Shown: positions 54,056 through 64,000 of the stretch, piece after piece | Numbering within the stretch: position 1 is the first letter of the stretch | How the letters are laid out: every line of letters begins with the position of its first letter | Assembly (NCBI GenBank): GCA_022036555.1 | Contig: CM039133.1 | Span: 47,134,718 to 47,198,717 of the forward strand | DNA length: 64,000 nucleotides | From: Microstegium vimineum | Lineage: Eukaryota; Streptophyta; Magnoliopsida; Poales; Poaceae | Reading direction: 5' to 3' | The notes under the pieces: generated by a model | Database searches by the model: none | The model's input: the letters and a program-made list of their open reading frames with translations, nothing else | Told to the model about the DNA's origin: nothing | Translations under genes and position numbers: made by a program

Positions 54056-55073
54056 GGGCTACCCAAAATACTTGGACAATCCTAAACAGATACGGTCACA
54101 CATATGCAAAGATTTTACATACCTCCGACCGTATCTCTTCCGAACGGGAGACGCCTAACAAGTGATATCATATGTGGACTTTCAGGTTTGTGAGCAACGT
54201 ACGTGACGACGTGCTCGAAACTTTTTCAAATTTTTACCAAGACATACGCACATGAGATCATGACACATGCACAAGTTTCATAATTTTTGGAATTCGTTTG
54301 CATTTTATATAATTAAAAAATAACTCACGCCGAAGTTGGCAACGTTACCCCGTGAGCACATTGATCGAAATTTTATGTCAAGTCCTGGATTTAGCAATCA
54401 TTTACACTAACAAAAAAGGATAACATTTTTCGAATGAATGAAATCTATTATTTCATGCACCTCGAGTTCAAATGTAGATTAAGCGGGAAAATTCAAGAAA
54501 ACAAAATAAACTAAATAAATATACCAAAAAGCAATTAAAAGGTTCCAAATTTGAACATGTTGTTTTCCATAGTTCACTAAACCTACACAAAAAATTGGAA
54601 GAAAAAAACAAAAAAAATATTTAATTTGTCGAGTGCCTAGGGTTGGCACTCGGCAAAGAATTCAATTTGTCGAATGCCAAACGCCTGACACTCGGCAAAT
54701 TAAACGGCCCTGGATGTCGTTAGTTCGTGCGTGGTAAAATGTGCCGAGTGTGTTTTTTTTTGCCGAGGGTTGGACACTCGGCACATAATTCTTTGCCGAG
54801 TGCGGCACTAGGCAAATTATAGTTTCCTGTAGTACTTGTAGAAAGTGTGTAAATTCATTTTGGAAAGAGGCAAGTGAAGTCCGAAAGCACTTGATATGTG
54901 ATGGGTTTCTAAAAGGGTATAGAACATGTAAATTACATGGAGAAGCTAGCTCTTCTGTGAATCATGGGAATTGTGATGCTGCATAATCATATATATATAA
55001 ACACTAGTTGTTTCTCATGGGAAATTAATTTTCCATTCTAGATGTTTCTCATGTTTAAAGTTTGTTGTTACAG

Positions 55074-55855
55074 ATGTTCAAACTATTCCATAGAAGAAAA
55101 GGGGAGGGAGGGGTATCACTAGAATGGAAGAAGTATTTGCAAGGACACCCGGTATGCCAAAAGTCAAAATAAACCTCAATGAATATGGTTAGCCTATAGG
55201 GTCAAATTCTAGAGAGGTTGCTAGTGTTATTGATTGTTTGGCGAGGAAGATATCTGTTCAGTGTTCTTATTGGAGGCTTGTTGATGTTAAAAAGAAGAGT
55301 GCACTTTGGGCCGAGATAAAGGTAATTTATGGTGTTATGCATTCAATTTTCAGCTGTAATCTTAATTTATGGTAATGGACAAGTTATGCATGCCTTTTGT
55401 GACTGATCTAAGTGGCACTGTAATTGTGGATATTGTTAATGGGGTTATCCCTTATGTTAGAACAGACATAGGTGGTTTGACCCTATGATGTAATATTTAT
55501 ATTTGTTATAATTTTTCTAATGCTTTCTTGCAAGACTCAATAATTTATTTGCTTTTAAGTGTTATGCATTCAATTTTTAGCTGTAAACTTAATTTATGGT
55601 CCTTATCTGCTAGAAAACTGCAATTGGTGTTAAAAATAAGTGTGCACTTAGTACTACAGTATATGCAATGGCTATAAAACCAATACTGTTTTGAAACTTC
55701 AGTGACCTCAATTGAAACTGATTACACATTTTTCCATGGAAATTCAGGCTAAATATGATATTGAGGATGATTCTATGTATTGGGTTTTAAATACTGCTGG
55801 AAGGAAATGGAAGGACTTTAAGGCAGATTTGAAAGCATGGTATTTTGACTTTCAG
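55074..55855 (+). pseudogene. Transposase_24-like exons of the composite CACTA
   Basis: An exon after TTGTTACAG (55073) encodes MEEVFARTPGMPKVKINLNE, then after a TAG PIGSNSREVASVIDC and YWRLVDVKKKSALWAEIK, ending at a GTAATT donor (55322). A second exon (55748-55855) after AAATTCAG encodes YDIEDDSMYWVLNT and GRKWKDFKADLKAWYFDFQ, ending at GTATG. The PIG and WR motifs and the KWKDFKADLK ending are typical of the N-terminal half of plant En/Spm second-gene proteins. The rest of the gene is not found. The in-frame TAG stands where a Gln codon is usual. Confidence 0.7.
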
Positions 55856-56699
55856 GTATGTTATTCTTTGGTCACTTATCTCCTCTTCTAATAGATGAAG
55901 GTTAGAAAGTTTAATGATGGCTGATTAGTTGATCTTCCTAGTTGATCTTCCTAGTTTCCACAATTTGGGACCAACTAATTAGGCAAGACTTACTGCAGAA
56001 CCATTAGAGTACAACTTACTATACAACTATTTATATGCAGAGAATGATCAATAGCTAGTCTTTAGAGTACGTGCAACTTACTATACATAATTGTTAGGCA
56101 AGGCTTGGATTTTATCATAGGAATTCTAAAATTGAATATGTACCCAACTAGTCTCCATATCTTCTAAAATTTTGGGAGTGAACCATTTTGTGAAAATTTA
56201 ATGGAAGTGCATAGAGTTTTTCTGATCTATGCATGCAAGCTAGTATCAGAATTTAGATGAGAATAAATTATCCTCTTTGTTGGCTGCACTAGGAGTATAT
56301 GTATACTATGACCCAACACTACTACAACAACAAACTGTCCAGCAGGTCCACGTCTAATTTGAAGCAGCATAACTTTTGAATATGAATATAAACTGTGTAG
56401 TCATCTTTGTTTGTATTTTTACCTATATAGGTCCAAAAATTAATTACATGTGTACTGTGTTGTTGTGTTCAGGTGGAGGGAGGCCTTGAAGGTGTACATG
56501 ATGCTAGATAATGTCACCAGGAAGACAACACATGGCATTTTTCTTTTGATAACATGGAGATGAGGCATTTTGTAGTGAATCTAGTTAGATTGTGCAAGCA
56601 AACATATGACTTGTGCCTGCCATTTGACCTAGCTAGGTTGTATGTGTTCTTTTCCTTTAGTAATGATGACTTATCAAGCATCAGATGATAGAACTTGAA

Positions 56700-58300
56700 A
56701 CTTGATGTACCCCCACGCGGGTAGCTCGGGCGGCCAACCCTACCACCGGCCCTCTCCCTCCCCTCCACTCTCCAATCGCGCTGCCGCCGGAGCGGGTCGC
56801 CGGTCGAGATGGCGGCGGCGGGGCCCTCTCATCTGGTGGTGTGGCGGCGCAGGACGACGCGGCCACGGGAGCGACTCGCCCGTGCCGCGTGGGGCTCGGC
56901 GAGGTCGCCGACCACGACCAAGGCCGGCCGGCTAGCCGGGAAGGCGGCGGCGGGGCGCATGGCGGCGAGCTGGTCTCCCTCTTTCCCCAAGCGGTTGGGG
57001 AGCTTGGTTGGGGAACCGGCAGCAGCGGTGACCGATCCAGGGCCTGTGCACCCAGATTCATGGCCTTGGTGGCCGGATCTGGCCTCGGGCGTCCGGAGGT
57101 CGATGACGCGGGGAGTTCTTCGGGTGGCAGCCATGATCTGATGGGGGCGGCACCCGAAGGCAGCGGATTGGAGGCGGTGCGGATGACGCGGCGGTGGAAG
57201 TGGTGCGCAGGGCACGTTGGACCGATCGGGCGGATCCATCTATGGCGGCGGCGGTGAGCGACGCGGTCGCCGACCTACCGTCGTCGTGTACGGTTGTTGA
57301 TCTGTGTGCGGCGGCGGCGGTGAGCGACGAGGTCGTCGATCCACTGTCGTTGAGGACATATTGCAGGGGTTGGGCGGATCTGTGTGCGGGGCGGTGGTGA
57401 GCGATGTGGTCGCCGATCCACCGTCTTCGTGGACGGATGTGCCAGTGGTGGTGGCAGTCGATGTCGTTCGGCTGCTGTTGGCGGTGCAATGGTGGCAGTG
57501 GTTCGTGCAGGCAAGAGGGGGGTGTTACCTGCCCCTCCCACACGACTTTACCGGCAGCGTCGGTGGCAAGCAGCCTAGGCTGCTATGGCGAAGGACAGGA
57601 GGAGGCGTACACTTTGGTGATGGTTTCATCGTCCGCAATGGGCAACCTTTTGGTGGAACTCGGTTCTCCGGATTTGATGGTTTGATCCAGCTATGCTTCG
57701 CTGGTGTATGGCGTAATAGATCGGCTCGTGGAGGCAGTGGCAATGCTACCATGTTTGGACGGCGGTGACGCCTGCGAGCGCCATTTTCCTCGCTGGAGGC
57801 GTCGTCTTGTCCTCCATGTGGATCTCCTCGGGTGAAAACCCAACACCGGTGTATCTGGTGGGTGAGGATGGCGTCTTTGGATGTCATATGCTCGTTGGAG
57901 ACGTCGCTTTTGGATGATCCCATGGATTGTCGGCTTTGTTGCCGAATTGGTTTTGGTAGGTCCCTTGCAGGTGCACCAAGAGCTTCGTTCCGTTGCCAGG
58001 TTACAGTATCCGAAATCTCTAATGGCGGTTGACGTCCTACGTTTTTTCAGTATCCTCTTGGTCTGCTAGACGTGTTTTGGTGTCGATTTGTGACTTGGTG
58101 GTTATACCAGCGCAAGTTAGAATTCCTTATTGGATATGTAATTTTTTCATGAGTTTTGTTTTAGCTGATCTAGTGTACTCAGGTGACGTAGGTCTTACCT
58201 GTTTCACTAGATGTCCGATGTAATAATGTGGCCTGATGTATCCTCGAGAGAGGATGACTGAAGCCGGAAATATAAATTTCTTTTATCTAAAAAAAATAAA
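56700..58300 (+). mobile_element. GC-rich non-LTR retroposon-like insert with A-rich end
   Basis: A sharp change from AT-rich to GC-rich sequence occurs at about 56706. The block contains a threefold imperfect repeat of GGCGGTGAGCGA(C/T)G(C/A/T)GGTCG units (57245-57425) and ends TTTCTTTTATCTAAAAAAAA (58280-58299), a 3' end typical of grass LINE and related retroposons. Long overlapping frames on both strands look like GC bias, not genes. I cannot show a target duplication or an RT domain, so the class is uncertain. Confidence 0.4.
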
Positions 58301-58449
58301 TGTTGGCTTCAATGAAAACTTAAGATATCTTTATGGCTGGTGAGTACGTGTTGTGGGCAGCAATGGTTTACTTATGTGGTTGATGAATAATATGACATGC
58401 TATGGATGTTATTAGGTTTGAAATATGGTTAATACAAAATTTACTATAT

Positions 58450-58729
58450 ATAATTGTGTCAGTTTATATCGATGGATTGTTGGTCGCTAAAAAGATTCAT
58501 ATCCTCCAACCATTGGTCGCTAAAGCTTGTGACAGATCATTGGTCGGTATACTATGAGTGTCCAATCATCGATTATTATAAATCACGTCGGACACTATAG
58601 GTTTATAGCGACGCCACTTACCACGACTGTTACATCGGTCGGTATAGGTTTATAGGGACCAATGATCGGTCGCTATAACGGCTTATAGGGACCGATTTGG
58701 AATCGCTATAGATTGGCTGTGGTATAGTG
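58450..58729. repeat. right subterminal repeats of the composite CACTA
   Basis: At least eight GGTCGCTA, GGTCGGTATA or complementary TATAGCGAC motifs lead to the terminus GGTATAGTG. The same motifs occur just inside the left end (39894-40110). Confidence 0.8.
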
Positions 58730-59066
58730 AAACTCTTTCTAGAAAATGGGATGCATACATTAACAGAGGTAGAATTTCTCTCTGGAAATCTGATCATTTT
58801 GGAGTGACCAAAAATAGACCAACACATGATCATGATTATCTCCATGAAAGAACTCCGACAGTTGATGTTCAGGTTGTACAAAAACAATATTAGTGTAGGC
58901 TTTGAGCAATCACCAGTTAAATACCAGAATATGGGCAGGTGATTCAAAACACTTTTGGCTTCACATTCTCTGATATCATTTTTCACACACAATTTTCAGG
59001 TCAAAATCGAATGTAGAGTAATATGGATGTGCATAAATCCATAACACAGATGTAGTCAAATTAAAT
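58730..59066. other. continuation of the gene copy 2 3' flank
   Basis: Begins with the third unit of the repeat seen at 39784-39893 and then runs as AT-rich sequence without a recognisable gene until the next CACTA. It rejoins 39893 if the composite element is removed. Confidence 0.55.
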
Positions 59067-59630
59067 AGTATCAAAATAAAAAAAGAGAATCATTTGCTGC
59101 GCAGCCTCCGTGGCGGGCACAAAGTCTGCCCGCCACGGTTATTCGGTGGTTGGCATCGACCAGCTACTGAAGTGCCCGCCACGTGGATGTACCGCTACGG
59201 GCGGCGTAATTTGCCCGCCGTGGTAAATCGGTATTTACAGTGGCAGGCGCTTTAGGTCACCTACCGTGTTAAATATATTTACCATGACGGGCGAACTAAA
59301 GCGTCCGCGATTTACCGTAGCGTGCAAATTACGTCGTCTGCCTCGGTAAATCCTGACCCATAAATACATAGTGCCGCCGCCTTCTTCCCCATGAATCTTT
59401 CTCTTCCAAAGCTTGTGGGGCAAGGCTTTCTCCAAAAAATTGACTAAACCTTTGATTTGGGTTTTAAGAGCTTGGACTTGGGGAGGACACCAGAAGAGGT
59501 ACATAAAGTCTCTCCCATCTCCTCTCTATATGGATCATCACCTAGCCTTCTCTAGATGTAAATCTAGATTTGGATCTAGATCCATTTAATTTCATGGAGG
59601 ATAGAGAAAGCTTATGTTTGTTTAGCTATA

Positions 59631-59774
59631 GATTCATCATGGATGCATCAAAGCTCTCTCCCGCCATCATTGGACTCTGTTCTTCATGATTCTTTAGGTC
59701 TAGATTCATCATGGATGCATCAAAGCTCTCTCCCATCGTCATTGCACTCTCTTTTTCATGATTTTGGATGTAAA
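59631..59774 (+). repeat. tandem 72-bp duplication in the TNP2 leader intron
   Basis: GATTCATCATGGATGCATC begins at 59631 and again at 59703, and each copy continues AAAGCTCTCTCCC and ends near CATGATT. The copies differ by about 10 bases. Confidence 0.88.
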
Positions 59775-59832
59775 TCATCATTTTTTCTAATTCTTTGTTT
59801 GATGCTTGTGATGTACAAGGTTCGCACGTACC

Positions 59833-60543
59833 ATGGACATGTCTGAATGAATGTACCGGATCTATAGAGTAACTAATCCGCGATACCTCATTGAAGTACA
59901 AAATTTCGTTGGCGCTGCGAAAGCTAACCATGAGAAATTGAAGCGGACAACAACCATATGTCCATGTTCTCACTACAAAAACATGAAAGCCCATATAGAC
60001 AGCTTGGGTCAAACTCATTTGATTATGTATGGTTTCGTTAAGGGCTACACAATCGGGACGCTTCATGGCGAACTAGATGCGAGTGGTGGTGCATTTGGAG
60101 TGAGATGGTTGTCAATGACGACAACATTACTAGTGAATCAAGATCATGTAGGAGCGCCTATCTCATATTCAGTAGCAGCTTCGCCATCCAGCAACTACTA
60201 TAGGGCTCAGGATTACATCACGATGGAAGATACACTCCAAGACATGCCAGATGGTGGCGGGGATGGTCAGGAGGCTACTTTGTAGGAACCCGAGGATTTG
60301 CAAGCACTACTTGTGGATTTAGTCAACCACATCGATGAAGAAGACGTCGTGTTTGGCACCCCGGAGTGGTTGGGGAATTTTAGAGAGATGAAGCAGGTTG
60401 TAGTTGATCCTCTCTACAAGGATGGTGGCAATTGTCCAAAGAAGTTCATGGCACTCTAGTTTAACCTCCACATGTTGATGATAAAGTCTTGGCATGGTTG
60501 GCCTGACACTAGCTTTAATGAGTTATTACAGCTTGGCATTTGA
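59833..60543 (+). pseudogene. TNP2 N-terminal fragment (Transpos_assoc)
   Basis: From ATG 59833 the frame gives MDMSE, a TGA where a Trp codon is expected, then MYRIYRVTNPRYLIEVQNF and CPCSHYKN, ITMYGFVKGY-like spacing and the HGEL motif of Transpos_assoc (PF13963). After a TAG (60283) the same frame continues to WHGWPDTSFNELLQL, the start of the Transposase_21 region, and ends at TGA (60541). All three stops lie in one frame, so the fragment decayed by point mutation. The remainder of the transposase would lie beyond the nested element or outside the window. Confidence 0.78.
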
Positions 60544-60571
60544 ATTTTGAAATTAGATTGAAATTGATTTA

Positions 60572-63500
60572 CACTATACCAGAGTCTATCTACAGCGTCC
60601 TACGGTAGGTCGCTATAAGTCAGTTCAGCGACCTACGGTAGGTCGCTATATACATATAGCTTCGCTATATACATATAGCGTCCAACTTGACAGGTCGCTA
60701 TAAGTGGCGTCGCTGAAACTTATAGCGTCCGGCCTTACTTATAGCGACCGACCGTTCGACAGTATGTTAAAGATATACCGACCGACCGTTCGACACAAAT
60801 TACATACTTATAGCGACCATTAATCAGACGCTATATATTATATAGCGTCCAACTATCAGACGCTATCAATACAAGAAATTAACAACATAATTATTCATTA
60901 ACCTCAGCATTAACTAGTAGTAATCATACAATCAATGAACCATAAAATGACCAATTCCATTTTGCACAATACACCATCATGACAATGTCACAACCCTCAA
61001 TTATATCATATCCATAAGCTCGCAGCTTGGAGAAACAAGTTACATCAAGGTAGTTTGGCCATCAAGATAGAATAATACATAGCTCATATATAGATGTTTG
61101 CACTAGTTGCATACTTCACATCTCATATGGTTTGCTTGCACTCATTACAATTCATCACTTAAGTCTTAACAGAAGCATCCATCTCTAGTTAGATGTCCAA
61201 AAGCATTCATCTCTAGTTAGGATGTCCAAACTAATGCACTGATCATGCAAAATTCCATCCAATTGCTTCCTGCATGCATCAGGTCCCCCTACCCATTACC
61301 TCCCACCTGCAAATAAAAGATTACATAAATGACATAAGTTTAAGGTTCACAGCTCACAATATTGCAATCCAATCGTGATGCATGCATGTAGAGGGAGATT
61401 GAGCCGAAGCTGATGTATGCAAGCAAGTCAAAGAACCCAGCCACTTTTGGAACTGCATAGTTTCACATTTGGAAAAAATGGAGCTTTCATATTTATATAT
61501 GCCTTGAAGTGGTTAATTTTAAATTTTGTGTGCATTGAACTGAATTATCATAGATGGATCATGATAGTTGATAGATAATGTCCTTTCATGGATACTTGAT
61601 GCAAATTTTAGTGCTAATTTCAGTGCGTCAATAGGCAGTCGACCTAACTTCATCCATATATTACCAAACTCTACAAGTGATACCAGAAATTCTAAACATA
61701 ACTGAATTTTCAAGGAGTTGTTACTTAACATAAAAATAAAAAGGGCATAATATGTGTGTATGCACATGACGTGCATGCTGAAGATAGGATACATATATCT
61801 TCAGCTACTAACAGATAAAAGCAGTCAGGTCAAGATATATTTACCTTGCTCCCGTATATTTATACCTTAGCAGGCTCTACTTCTCCTTCCTACAAAATAA
61901 TAAGAATAAAACATAAGGAATTGACTTCAGAAGGCAACTTCCCCAAAATAATACCGGATCAGGAATTTTTTTTGTTTCAGTGCCTGAAACCATAACAGAG
62001 CTACATACACCTGTCTAGCCTCACAAATTGACTATAGTACGCTAGCAGCACTACACAAATGGAATCAGTGTTCAGTTAAGAGAAGGTTAGCAACAAATGA
62101 CATATGTCTGACTAGAAAAAACAATAAGGCACGCCCCATGCTAATAATTTAGCCAGCATTATGTCATATGAATCTACTGAAGAATGTCAACTCAGGGTTC
62201 AGCGTGTGCAATTGGATAATCAGTTCAGTTCACCAGTAGAGTGAGAAAGCGTACACATAAAGCTGGATCAAACCATAAAGCTGCACGATTTAACTTCAGG
62301 AAAACCAGGGTCGGTGCCCAATCAGATCCTTCTTGTGTCCAAACATATCTGAGGCCAAATAAAAAAATAAGTACCCATCTATCTAACCATGATTGCAAAA
62401 GGCATAGACAGATTGCATTTATCTGGTGACGAATTTGGTAGAGAAAACATTATATGGAATTTAAAATGCACTGATTCATAACATTATATGGCATAGGTAT
62501 TTTTGTGCCTACTTCAAGAAAGAGGACATCTTCCTTGCAGGACATGAATTTTGAAGAATTTGCTGGGATGACAAGGCATATCAGTAACTCACCAGGGACA
62601 TGATTAGTGATCAATGATGTACCTAAATTGTTCTGAAAAGTCAGAACAACCAACCTGCAGCAAGGAATTCACTTGTTTGGTCACAATTTCAGAGTGTGGA
62701 CTCAAGCAAAATGCTAGAATCACTAATCGGGTAAGTTCACTACAAATTGCAGTATATACAACTGAACACAAAACCGTCATTGTTGAGCCTTTCCATTGGT
62801 CAGAAGGGTGCTCGAGTTGCAATAGCCGATAGAACAAACAACAGATAAACCAAAAATGCAGCCTGCTAGTCCTAGTTTTGGTCAAGAATGTACCTAACAA
62901 GAATATTTTCAGTTATGAAAAATACACATCTTTTCGTAGAGAAATTCCTGACACCTAATGGTTGACACTTGCCATTCAGTTCAGCTAACGTAGCACTTGG
63001 CATTTGCTATTCAGTTATGAAACCTAGGTCCATCAGTTTCGGGACATGTAAACTCATATGGATGCCAAAGGCCATCAGACATCGAATGATGCTAAATTTT
63101 TTAGAAAAATCCCAGATCCATCGTGATTCCAAGTCCTAGAAGGAAGAAGAAGGGGGAGAAGTGTTAGGGTTTGGGGATACCTAGGTAGTGACGGATTGGA
63201 CCGCCATTAGAGGAGCAGCCATGGATCCGAACGGCCTCATATGAACCGCCATGGATCACGTTGGCCTTGCACGAGCGGCCACGGTCGGCCAGGGCGCCGG
63301 GTGGGAGTCGGCGGGCGGCCGGCAAGGGGCGCCCAGCAGAGGGCGCCGACGAAGCCGCCGGGGAGCCGCGTCGGGGACGTCGAGGGAGATTGATGCCGGG
63401 GGACGCCGGGGAGCCGCGCTGGGCGGCGCGGTGCCTTGCGTCGGAGCTGGGTGGCGCAGATCGAGGGAGCGGGGCGGCGCAGAGGGAGCGCGTGATGCTT

Positions 63501-63858
63501 TACGCCGTTGCGGGTGCGGCTGAGGATGTTGGGCGTGGATGCTGTGTTGTGAGCGGCGGCGGGCTGACATGCGGCTCCACTAAAATTTCGGTGCTAACTA
63601 TGTGGCGACGCGAATCGGGCTGAATGTTGTAGGCACGTGCCGAAATCAATATACCCACCAACCAGCGGACCTAAAAATAATTCAGCGACCGACTCGCTAA
63701 CGGTAAACCCAAATAAAAATAGCGTCGGACTGTCGGACGACAAAACAAGATATAGCGTCCGACCGTAAGCCACTGAGTTATACCGTCCGACTGTCCAACA
63801 GTATTTCGACATTTTTACCGACCCTTGGTTGGACGTTAGTTTGGGCTGTGGTATAGTG
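60572..63858. mobile_element. CACTA with CACTATACC termini, 3,287 bp, TSD TTA
   Basis: Left end CACTATACCAGAGTC, right end on the complement CACTATACCACAGCCC, TTA on both sides (60569-60571 and 63859-63861). TATAGCG(T/A)CC and GGTCGCTATA repeats fill both subterminal regions. The termini match the composite element at 39894-58729. The inside is AT-rich (60900-63110), with no recognisable transposase, and a GC-rich block at the right. It is non-autonomous and may have captured unrelated sequence. Confidence 0.88.
63120..63600 (-). other. GC-rich exon-like block inside the 60572-63858 CACTA
   Basis: A sharply GC-rich stretch with long overlapping frames on both strands. The minus-strand frame from 63570 is Arg/Pro/Ala-rich and ends near 63256; no domain is seen. 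In minus orientation it would sit just inside the element's end, like the leader exons of the other CACTAs here. It may be a leader or a captured first exon. Confidence 0.3.
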
Positions 63859-64000
63859 TTAATTATTAATTTTGGTGCTCATAAAAATATAGGAAACTAA
63901 AAACTTTTTTTTTCAAATTAAAAGTGACCTAGGGTTTAGAAACATTTTTGAACATTCATGCCTTTGCATTAGTTTCATTGAGTTGACTGGATTTTTTATC
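63859..64000. other. window end, no feature recognised
   Basis: AT-rich sequence to the right of the last CACTA, presumably continuing the interrupted element that starts near 59067. Nothing recognisable is visible before the window ends. Confidence 0.4.

Larger units (their letters stand above)
45528..54834 (-). mobile_element. largest CACTA of the TTTGCCGAGTG family, 9,307 bp, TSD CTT
   Basis: The right end, on the complement, is TACTACAGGAAAC; the left end is CAATATAGGATAC, both decayed from CACTACAGGAAAC. CTT flanks both sides (45525-45527 and 54835-54837). Subterminal regions carry the same CCGAGTG repeats as 16362-20774. On the minus strand it encodes nearly all of TNP2 (53757-50235) and then a Transposase_24-type gene (48536-46440). 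Between the genes lies an insertion holding an AAT microsatellite, an F-box-like fragment and a LINE fragment. Decayed ends and stops suggest an older insertion than its two relatives. Confidence 0.88.
39894..58729 (+). mobile_element. large composite CACTA (CACTATACC termini) enclosing two other CACTAs
   Basis: The left end reads CACTATACCACAACC, the right end on the complement CACTATACCACAGCC. Both subterminal regions carry GGTCGGTATA and GGTCGCTATA repeats. The interrupted tandem repeat on the two sides shows that these are two ends of one insertion. Removing the nested elements (40664-44406 and 45528-54834) leaves about 5.8 kb with a GC-rich first exon, small exon-like pieces and Transposase_24-like exons (55074-55855). 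The flanks show AA on both sides rather than a clean 3-bp duplication. A sister element with the same termini lies at 60572-63858. Confidence 0.75.
59067..64000 (+). mobile_element. CACTA with TNP2 start, runs off the right edge
   Basis: GGCGGGC/GCCCGCC repeats (59108-59350) resemble the CACTA ends at about 16200 and 35850. A TATA-like CATAAATACATA (59359-59370), a leader with donor AAGAG/GTACAT (59499) and the TNP2 N-terminus follow. The left terminus is decayed (AGTATCAAAATAAAA at about 59067), so the start is approximate. Another CACTA (60572-63858) interrupts it right after the preserved TNP2 part. Confidence 0.6.

Noticed and set aside
53871..54158. A 95-codon plus-strand frame over the hairpin
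   Set aside because: It reads through both arms of the inverted repeat, has no family match and lies antisense to the transposase leader.
56809..57768. Several 110-160-codon frames in the GC-rich insert
   Set aside because: They overlap on both strands and in several phases and show only composition-driven Arg/Ala/Gly/Val stretches.
63251..63623. A plus-strand gene starting MDHVGLARAATV
   Set aside because: Both strands are open through this GC-rich block and neither reading shows a domain or conserved splice pattern.

Overview
The window is plant DNA, most likely from a large-genome grass of the panicoid group (sorghum, maize, sugarcane or Miscanthus-like). The basis is three CACTA transposons with TTTGCCGAGTG subterminal repeats, a family I know from those grasses, plus copia and gypsy LTR elements and GC-rich grass-style leader exons. 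The species is inference. Almost all of the 64 kb is nested transposable elements. The only non-transposon gene I can support is a duplicated pair encoding a small zinc-ribbon protein. No rRNA, functional tRNA, operon or CRISPR array is visible.

Layout. (1) 1-626 is part of a Ty3/gypsy LTR that cuts into a decayed Ty1/copia element (627-7136). That copia element carries a 931-bp CACTA element (1594-2524, TSD TGC) and an internally deleted copia element of another lineage (2690-5465, TSD CCATT). (2) 8278-14120 is zinc-ribbon gene copy 1. It has a TATA promoter, a leader exon, a 5'UTR intron holding a 3.1-kb PIF/Harbinger-like element (9387-12519, TSD TAA), and a 240-codon reading frame (13155-13877). 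(3) About 14150-20810 is an old CACTA remnant with a Ulp1-type protease gene. It is split by a younger CACTA (16362-20774, TSD TTT). (4) 22415-26315 is a gag-only gypsy fragment with its 5' LTR, on the minus strand. It abuts a CACTA (26316-34659) that keeps a decayed TNP2 transposase and a second Ulp1 gene. (5) 34660-38508 is zinc-ribbon gene copy 2. It has the same promoter and splice sites, its own 1-kb CACTA insertion in the leader intron, and an early stop. (6) 39894-58729 appears to be one CACTA (CACTATACC termini) enclosing two others: 40664-44406 (TSD ACA) and 45528-54834 (TSD CTT). The second of these holds a nearly full-length TNP2, a LINE fragment and an F-box-like fragment. (7) 59067 to the window end is another CACTA with a TNP2 N-terminus, interrupted by a CACTA at 60572-63858 (TSD TTA).

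How the parts relate. Target-site duplications and the gene pair give a relative history. Copy 2 shows the empty site for the Harbinger insertion in copy 1. Copy 1 in turn shows the sequence beside the CACTA that ends just upstream of copy 2. Three CACTA copies with the same termini look like one near-complete element (45528-54834) and two deletion derivatives. Nearly all transposon coding regions carry stops or frameshifts, many of which look like C-to-T changes, as expected of methylated, silenced DNA. The features I rate most worth a second look are the zinc-ribbon gene pair with its conserved promoter, a near-200-nt hairpin in the TNP2 leader (53859-54055), the 20-bp repeat array inside a captured F-box fragment, and an interstitial telomere-like tract (29051-29120).
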